A stretch of DNA of 64,000 nt from Bog-950 sp046329515 (lineage in GTDB: Bacteria; Bacteroidota; Bacteroidia; Chitinophagales; LD1), in the NCBI GenBank assembly GCA_046329515.1, contig JAXLUM010000002.1:992001-1056000 (forward strand), in the 5' to 3' direction. Positions 58,606 through 64,000 of this stretch are shown here, one piece after another (the first letter of the stretch is position 1; every line of letters starts with the position of its first letter). Position numbers and translations under genes: made by a program. The notes beneath the pieces were generated by a model that searched no databases, was not told where the DNA came from, and saw only the letters and a program-made list of their open reading frames with translations.

Positions 58606-60258
58606 ATGCAAAATAGGTTTCATGGCTTTGTGGCGCTGGTGGTTTCAATGCTTATGCATGTTGTCGTGCACATAAGCTGCGGGTTTTATTATGAAACCGG
58701 CTCTATGACCTACCTGAAAAATGTGGTAGCCGGCACCTTTACCAGTACTCCGCAGATAATACCCAGGGCATTTGGCGCCCATACCGGTTTTTCAGATTTA
58801 TACATATGGCTTTATCAGCATTGCCCCGGATGGGAATGGCATGACATATTTATGCTGGGTTTTTCAGTTGCTGGCCTTGCTCTTTTAATAATGGCTCTTT
58901 ACGCCGCCATCAGGCACTCGCTTAGTGAGCGTAAGAGCAACACAACAATTTTTGTATGGGCACTAATTGCCAGCGTAGCGTTTTATGCTGATAATTTATT
59001 GCAAACGGAGCTTACCCGCTCCTCTATAACCATTGCATTCAGCGCATTCTTCCTGCTGGTTTTTGAGGCCAGAAAATGGTGGCATTACTTGCTGCTGAAT
59101 GTTATTCTGGTATCGGCAACCCTTATCAGGACAGAAGTTTTTGGGTTTTCAGTTATGCTTATCCTTCCGGCTGTTTTAGCGGGAGCAGGACTAAAACGTT
59201 TGGTTTACTGCCTAACGCCTACGTTGATTTTATATGTGGTTTTCCTGGTAGCAATTAATGCGGGACTAACTGCCGAGGAACGCGCTTACCTCGCCTTCAG
59301 GCCCTACCAGTTTATTTTACTGGATTACGAGATCAAAAAAGAAGTTCCGTTTGAAAGCCCACAGGATTCTATGGCAATTTTACTTGCTAAAAACGGCTTT
59401 TGGTGCGATGAAGGAGTAATCGATGAAAAACTATTCCGAAAGTATTATTTACCACTGGATAAAATCCCCTCCAACTTTTTCAACTATCTTAAAGCAGTTG
59501 ATTGGAAGCCGCACACGCTTATTAAAAAAGCCATGCGTGTAAGTACCCGCTATTATATATTGCTGCTTTTGCCCCTGTTGCTGTTATCACTTCAAACCAT
59601 AGCTAAAAGCAGGGGGCCGTGGCTTTCGCTTCCGCTCGTACTCTATTACGCAGTTCTACTGGCAGGGTTATTGGTTTTTATTAAAATTGAAGACAGGGTT
59701 CTTTATCCTGCGCTAATCGCCTTCCTGGTTTTATCGCTACGTATTTGCAGTGCCTGTTTTTTACAACTGTATCTGCTTGTAGCCATAGTGGTGTGCTGTA
59801 TTATTGCCGGCTTTGGGTATAAGCAAATGCAGGAAACCCGTGACATTGATGATTATATGCGCAGGCTTGAAAAAACTCTTGAAAAACAGCCGGCAGGCAG
59901 CGTGGCGGTGTACGATTTAAAAGCTGTTACTGATTACGGACTAAAACTTAGTTTGAAGCGCCAATCGCCTGCTATAAAAAAGGCAAGTATAGACAATGGC
60001 TTATTGCATCTGAACACACAACTGCAAAAGGATAATCTGCAAACTTTTGGCAACGATAAGTGCGCGGACATGATAGCCGGAACCGCCACCGACAGTAGTT
60101 TTGTTTGGGTTAGTTGCGAGGGACGCATGAAACTGATTTTAGCCTATATGCGCATTGTGCATGGACTATCAATGCACTATGTGGTGTTGGACAATTTTGG
60201 CGCGGTAAAGAATGAGAATGTTTATCCCCGCATTATGCGCTTATATTTGGATAATTAA
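58606..60258 (+). CDS. Polytopic membrane protein of unknown function (paralog of 53241-54968)
   Basis: A 550-residue protein with about eleven helices (first at about 9-28) and a C-terminal soluble region of about 140 residues (KSVAVYDLKAV-like beta strands; CADMIAGTATDSSFVW). It shares the R-T-E and K-I-E-D-R landmarks with its paralog at 53241. No catalytic motif is evident. It is first of a three-gene plus-strand run and divergent from the cytochrome c gene. Like several proteins here it looks like a GT-C-type membrane enzyme of a glycan pathway, but this is not proven. Confidence 0.62.
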   Translation: MQNRFHGFVALVVSMLMHVVVHISCGFYYETGSMTYLKNVVAGTFTSTPQIIPRAFGAHTGFSDLYIWLYQHCPGWEWHDIFMLGFSVAGLALLIMALYAAIRHSLSERKSNTTIFVWALIASVAFYADNLLQTELTRSSITIAFSAFFLLVFEARKWWHYLLLNVILVSATLIRTEVFGFSVMLILPAVLAGAGLKRLVYCLTPTLILYVVFLVAINAGLTAEERAYLAFRPYQFILLDYEIKKEVPFESPQDSMAILLAKNGFWCDEGVIDEKLFRKYYLPLDKIPSNFFNYLKAVDWKPHTLIKKAMRVSTRYYILLLLPLLLLSLQTIAKSRGPWLSLPLVLYYAVLLAGLLVFIKIEDRVLYPALIAFLVLSLRICSACFLQLYLLVAIVVCCIIAGFGYKQMQETRDIDDYMRRLEKTLEKQPAGSVAVYDLKAVTDYGLKLSLKRQSPAIKKASIDNGLLHLNTQLQKDNLQTFGNDKCADMIAGTATDSSFVWVSCEGRMKLILAYMRIVHGLSMHYVVLDNFGAVKNENVYPRIMRLYLDN

Positions 60259-60271
60259 GCACGCGGCACCC

Positions 60272-61930
60272 ATGCGTTTCACTGTACCCGAGAAATATAA
60301 GCTGCCGGCACTTTTTATTGCATTCCTTCTGATTTACGGGAGCTACTTCTGCTATTTTGGTATTCATGGGTTACTTCCCGGTCAAATCGATGTGTGGTAT
60401 AACCTGGGAGTGTTACGCGAATATGCCAACCACATCAACCATCTGTTTTTTAATACCCCGGTTGGTATGGCCAATTATCCTGAAGGGCACATTTACCTGA
60501 ATGGAGAGCCCTCCTTTTTAAGCGGCATGTTGTTTTGGGTGCTGTCTTTACTAATGAACGACCTGTGGGCTTATCTCGCTATGTGCGCTTTATTCTTTAC
60601 GCTTAACAGTTTCTTTCTCTCGTTGTATTTAAGGCGTTTGTTGAATAGCCATTTATCAATAACTTTTATAAGCGGCTTAGCTTTTAGTTTAAGCGCGTTT
60701 AACCTGGGCCTGCTCGATAATTTTGTCTACGGCATTTTCTTCCCTTTTTTCGGGGCTTTGTTGTTACTGGAAAAATGGTGCACCGACAGAAAAACGGCTC
60801 AACTGCTGATAGCAGTGCTATTGCTCAATCTTGAAATCTACTTTTCGGTTTATAATTTTTTTATGGGCTATTTAGTGCTGGCGGTGTGGCTGGTGGTTTA
60901 TTTCCCTCGCGAGCGTAAAACATTTGCTGTGCTGGCGCTGTCATTTATTTCGCTGCCGCTTATTTTTCCCTATGTATATCTTTTCATTCTTCATCCAAGT
61001 ATCCTCCCGGAATACCGTGATTTTTTTACCCCCCAAATAATCGCCGGTTTTAGCTTTAAGGGAGCGGACCTTCTGCGCTCTTTTCAAAGCAACCCCATCT
61101 ATGGTGGCATGGTAAACGGTGGTGATCGATTACAGAACTACTGGCACATGGGCAACATAGGCCTTGTTTCATTTGCATTTGCTTTAGCAGGCTGGGCACT
61201 TGCCGATAAAAAATTAAAGTGGTTAACCGGGTCTCTTATAATAACGGGTATGCTGTTTTGTATCGGGCCCTATTGGGGCAGTAGCCAGGTAAAAGCTCCC
61301 TTTTATTATTTGCACCAATGGTTACCCTTGCTGGCAGGCTTTAAAATGATATTCAAGTTTTATTACCTGGTGTTGCTTTGCCTGGTGATATGCCTTACGG
61401 TTTTCGTAAACCGCGTGGTAAAATTGATGCACCATAAATTCAGGGTACCTGTATCGTTGCTATGCGCAATAGTGTTTTTATCAGAGAACCTGCCTCTTAA
61501 TTTTTCGGAATACGTATTACCCTACAGCCAGCTTCAGCTAAATAAAGCGTTAAGAGAAAATGAAAGCGGAAGCATATTGATTTTGCCCTCTTTTGCTCCC
61601 GTAAGTAGTAATACCGAGTGTTTTGTTAAAGGCAGAGGCTATGAGTACCGCTATTACTACCTGGCATATCACTCGCACATTAACCTTTTAAATGGTTCTA
61701 GTTCCTTTGTGCCCGCCTCCCGAAAAACTGTAGATAGCCTTCTTTATCAATTACCTATGAATGAATCCCTTTTCATCCTTCGTAAACAATTCGGATTAAC
61801 GGCAATTGTATTCGATAAAAGCAGCACCTTAAGTTGCAGCCCCTACTCTCTTGAGGAATTAAAAACCTTGCTTAACACAACCTATGAAGACAGCGCTTTT
61901 GCGTTATTTGATTTAACGGCTCAACCGTAA
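60272..61930 (+). CDS. Polytopic membrane protein, GT-C/YfhO-like (paralog of 39168-40802)
   Basis: A 552-residue protein with about twelve helices and a C-terminal soluble tail. ATG 60272 lies 13 bases after the previous stop; an earlier in-frame ATG at 60212 would overlap that gene by 47 bases. Landmarks shared with 39168-40802 include the first-loop acidic motif (LLPGQIDVWYNLGVL), MNDLWAYLAMCALFFTLNSF, AFSLSAFNLGLLDN and a late YYLAYHSHINLLNGSSSF (HHNILNGSLAYF there). Probably a polyprenyl-dependent sugar transferase. Confidence 0.7.
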   Translation: MRFTVPEKYKLPALFIAFLLIYGSYFCYFGIHGLLPGQIDVWYNLGVLREYANHINHLFFNTPVGMANYPEGHIYLNGEPSFLSGMLFWVLSLLMNDLWAYLAMCALFFTLNSFFLSLYLRRLLNSHLSITFISGLAFSLSAFNLGLLDNFVYGIFFPFFGALLLLEKWCTDRKTAQLLIAVLLLNLEIYFSVYNFFMGYLVLAVWLVVYFPRERKTFAVLALSFISLPLIFPYVYLFILHPSILPEYRDFFTPQIIAGFSFKGADLLRSFQSNPIYGGMVNGGDRLQNYWHMGNIGLVSFAFALAGWALADKKLKWLTGSLIITGMLFCIGPYWGSSQVKAPFYYLHQWLPLLAGFKMIFKFYYLVLLCLVICLTVFVNRVVKLMHHKFRVPVSLLCAIVFLSENLPLNFSEYVLPYSQLQLNKALRENESGSILILPSFAPVSSNTECFVKGRGYEYRYYYLAYHSHINLLNGSSSFVPASRKTVDSLLYQLPMNESLFILRKQFGLTAIVFDKSSTLSCSPYSLEELKTLLNTTYEDSAFALFDLTAQP

Positions 61931-61977
61931 TTGCTAATTTTACAAAACACAAAAATTACGATACATTCATATCAACT

Positions 61978-63579
61978 ATGAATATCACTTTTGCTGCTAT
62001 AGGATCTGAGCAGTTGGCTATCAGCTTGCTTTCCGGTATCGCTAAACGCGAAGGCCATGCAGTAAGCCTCGTGTATACTCCTTCACTTTTTCATGACCGC
62101 TGGAACCTGGAAGTCCCTCTTCTGAATCGCTTTTTTGATGAAACAGACGAGGTAATTCAACAAATAGTTAAGTCTGAGCCTGATGTTCTGGCCTTTTCTG
62201 TTCTAACGGCCACATATCAATGGGCCTTGCACATTGCCACCGAGGTAAAAAAGAAAAGGCCGCGCGTTAAAACCATTTTCGGTGGAGTGCATATCTCGGC
62301 AGTTCCCGACAGGGTAATAAAAAAAGAAGTAGTGGACTACCTTGTTGTTGGCGAGGGCGAAGAAGCATTTCCGGCAATATTAAGCGCCATACAGAATAAG
62401 AGTTTCACCGATGCCATAGCCAACACATGGTTTAAAGCCGAGGATGGCCGGATTATTAAAGGCCCCCAAAAAGGGTTTTACCAGGAGCTGGACACCCTGC
62501 CGGCCTTTGACAAGATACTTTGGGAAAATGACATTAAGGTTACGGATAAGTATATGACGATGGCATCGCGCGGCTGCCCGTACCGTTGTTCGTTTTGCTT
62601 TAATAATTTTTTTGCCCGCCTGCCCGAAGAAAAGTCCGGCAAGTATGTTCGGTTCAGAAGCCCCGACCATATGCTGGCGGAGTTAAGTTTTGCCAAAGAA
62701 AGATATGGCAACATACGCCTGATAGATTTTCAGGATGATGTTTTTACAGCGGATAAAAAGTGGTTAAAAGAGTTTTTACCACGCTATAAAAATGAAATAG
62801 ACATACCATTTCAGTGCCTTACGCACCCTAAATACCTGGATGAAGAAATTGCCGCCCTGCTGAGTGATGCAGGTTGCAAGTGGATACAGATGGGAGTGCA
62901 GAGCATGGACGAAGACTTTAAGAAAAACAACCTGCAACGTTTTGAACGCAGCGACCAGATTGCTGAAGCCTGCCGCATTATGGCTAAGTACGGCATTAAA
63001 GCCAAACTGGACCATATGTTCGGCCTGCCCGAGGAGCCGGTAAGCGCACAGGAAAAAGCGCTTGCGCTTTATAAGCAGTATGTGCCCGAACGCATACAAA
63101 CCTTTTGGACCTGTTACCTGCCCGGCACCGATTTATTGAAAGAAGGTCTGGCTAAAGGAGTAGTTACTCCGGAGGCTGCCGAGCGTTTATATGAGGGTAT
63201 AGACTTTTTCTTTTACCGTAACGAAGACAACATCAAAAATCCGGAGCTGGTTAAAACCTACAAGCGTTACGAGTTTATTTTTAAAATATTGCCTATCGTG
63301 CCGGGCTTTATTGGTCAGCGCCTGCGCCCGGAAAATATTAAATGGATCCCTCTGTTTGTTATGGGGCCGGTAGCCTATACCGCCGATGTTATTACGGGCT
63401 TTATGTTCGGCAATCCGGATTTTGCCACCTACGCACGCCATTATATGCTTCATATCAGGCGGCACATTGCAGGTTGGTTTACCTCTACCAAATCGGACGC
63501 TACTAAAAACGTTCAGAAAAAAGTTAAGCTGCCGGTGTTTATTCCTAAACGCAATATGCAGTTGAATAAAACATTTTAG
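61978..63579 (+). CDS. B12-binding radical SAM protein (BchE/HpnJ-like layout)
   Basis: A 533-residue enzyme. The N-terminal cobalamin-binding domain (about 1-140) shows the pattern FSVLTATYQWA and TIFGGVHISAVPD with VVGEGEEAFP, typical of B12-dependent radical SAM proteins. The SAM core starts ASRGCPYRCSFCFNN (Cys200, 204, 207), followed by RLIDFQDDVFTADKKW and WIQMGVQSMDEDFKKN. The C-terminal 130 residues include a hydrophobic segment (FIFKILPIVPGFIGQ). Family members methylate or rearrange lipids, sugars and tetrapyrroles. The substrate is unknown. Overlaps the convergent dioxygenase gene by 4 bases. Confidence 0.87.
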   Translation: MNITFAAIGSEQLAISLLSGIAKREGHAVSLVYTPSLFHDRWNLEVPLLNRFFDETDEVIQQIVKSEPDVLAFSVLTATYQWALHIATEVKKKRPRVKTIFGGVHISAVPDRVIKKEVVDYLVVGEGEEAFPAILSAIQNKSFTDAIANTWFKAEDGRIIKGPQKGFYQELDTLPAFDKILWENDIKVTDKYMTMASRGCPYRCSFCFNNFFARLPEEKSGKYVRFRSPDHMLAELSFAKERYGNIRLIDFQDDVFTADKKWLKEFLPRYKNEIDIPFQCLTHPKYLDEEIAALLSDAGCKWIQMGVQSMDEDFKKNNLQRFERSDQIAEACRIMAKYGIKAKLDHMFGLPEEPVSAQEKALALYKQYVPERIQTFWTCYLPGTDLLKEGLAKGVVTPEAAERLYEGIDFFFYRNEDNIKNPELVKTYKRYEFIFKILPIVPGFIGQRLRPENIKWIPLFVMGPVAYTADVITGFMFGNPDFATYARHYMLHIRRHIAGWFTSTKSDATKNVQKKVKLPVFIPKRNMQLNKTF

Positions 63580-64000
63580 GCCTGCCCGAAAAGGCGTAAC
63601 AGCTTTTGTTTAAATCCCTCCGGCTCAGGTTCCAGCTGAAGGTCTTTCATGCTTATCTGGCCGAAGGAATAATCCCACTCCTGCACCGGTTGCATATTTA
63701 CAGGTAACTTACCATCGTTGTTTTTCATCAGGTAGTCCAGTTCAATCTGAAAGCCCTGTATTTTTTTCCGGTTTTCATTCCAAAAATAAACCATCATAGG
63801 GGCACCTGCCGAAGTTAACGCACAGGAGGTCGCAATGCGGGGCTCGGTAGAATGATTTTCGCGTGAGCAATGAACTGCCCGGTGGTCATACAACAATGCA
63901 TCGCCGGCATTCAGCAACAATTCGGTGCACTCTTTCCAGAAATATTCACGCAAGTCCACGGTTTGATCCGGAATGTTAGGCCCGCGGAAAATATTACGAA
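63576..64000 (-). CDS. Phytanoyl-CoA dioxygenase-like protein, C-terminal part (cut by window edge)
   Basis: The last about 140 residues of a gene entering from the right edge. The frame stays open to 64000 and reads RNIFRGPNIPDQTVDLREYF upstream of the GTG at 63959, which is therefore an internal Val. LLNAGDALLYDHRAVHCSREN carries the distal iron-binding His, and STEPRIATSCAL the Arg that binds 2-oxoglutarate, as in PhyH-type oxygenases; the N-terminal H-x-D lies outside. The C-terminal tail (EWDYSFGQISMKDLQLEPEPE) is not recognised. It may act on the same product as the PhyH at 31274. Confidence 0.72.
   Translation of the reverse strand, partial: RNIFRGPNIPDQTVDLREYFWKECTELLLNAGDALLYDHRAVHCSRENHSTEPRIATSCALTSAGAPMMVYFWNENRKKIQGFQIELDYLMKNNDGKLPVNMQPVQEWDYSFGQISMKDLQLEPEPEGFKQKLLRLFGQA

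Noticed and set aside
60212..60271. Upstream ATG of the polytopic gene at 60272
   Set aside because: It would overlap the previous gene by 47 bases, while ATG 60272 is 13 bases after its stop.
63959..63959. GTG at 63959 as start of the right-edge dioxygenase gene
   Set aside because: The frame stays open to the window edge with protein-like residues and the N-terminal iron site is missing, so this is an internal Val of a cut gene.

Overview
The window looks like a chromosomal segment of a Bacteroidota bacterium, probably near the Chitinophagia/Sphingobacteriia. The evidence is three secreted proteins with type IX secretion (T9SS) C-terminal sorting domains, a DUF2480 protein (a family largely confined to this phylum), promoter elements of the TAnnTTTG type, and moderate to low GC. 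No rRNA, phage, insertion sequence or CRISPR array was seen. Both ends cut a gene: a PfkB-type kinase at the left and a phytanoyl-CoA dioxygenase-like gene at the right.

Positions 1 to about 16 kb are housekeeping and envelope genes: the partial kinase, a small hypothetical protein, a divergent HxlR regulator/DoxX pair with a repeat-rich control region, a CNNM/CorC-type membrane protein, three tandem paralogous T9SS repeat proteins, a PpiD-like periplasmic chaperone, a DUF2480 protein, a lytic transglycosylase, tRNA-Phe, a sterol desaturase-family enzyme, a di-heme peroxidase lipoprotein and a beta-helix-like lipoprotein.

From about 16 kb to the right end, nearly every gene fits the making, modification or display of a surface glycan or glycolipid. 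Blocks alternate in strand. They are: (a) 16.1-25.1 kb minus, six tightly packed genes (four GT2-like proteins, a nucleotide-sugar dehydrogenase and a TMTC-like, TPR-tailed mannosyltransferase-like protein); (b) 25.2-27.3 kb plus, two SGNH-fold proteins; (c) 27.3-31.0 kb minus, UbiA prenyltransferase, GT4, and a half-flippase fused to an SGNH domain across a run of eight G; (d) 31.3-37.1 kb plus, PhyH dioxygenase, SGNH, polytopic GT, CDP-glucose 4,6-dehydratase and sugar C-methyltransferase; (e) 37.1-45.9 kb minus, a nine-gene chain joining a DUF1501/cytochrome/DUF1553-tail-like exported set to SGNH, polytopic GT, SDR, GT2 and an RfbF-like nucleotidyltransferase; (f) 45.9-47.7 kb plus, sugar aminotransferase and DPMS-like GT2; (g) 47.7-58.5 kb minus, two-heme cytochrome c, LPG-synthase-TM flippase, small membrane protein, CydA without CydB, polytopic protein, then an acyl-AMP ligase/ACP/KASIII set, GT2, B12-binding radical SAM and GNAT; (h) 58.6-63.6 kb plus, two polytopic proteins and a second B12-binding radical SAM enzyme.

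A reasonable reading is that CDP- and UDP-linked sugars are made in (a), (d) and (e), modified by amino, acetyl and methyl transfer in (d), (f) and (g), assembled by the GT2/GT4 and polytopic transferases, and decorated by SGNH proteins, with an acyl-chain-building set in (g). The end product cannot be deduced from sequence reading alone. The observations most worth a second look are the G8 tract at the flippase/SGNH junction, the split planctomycete-like DUF1501 locus, the CydA without CydB, and the acyl-ligase/ACP/KASIII set embedded in glycan genes. All calls come from reading the sequence; no database search was run.
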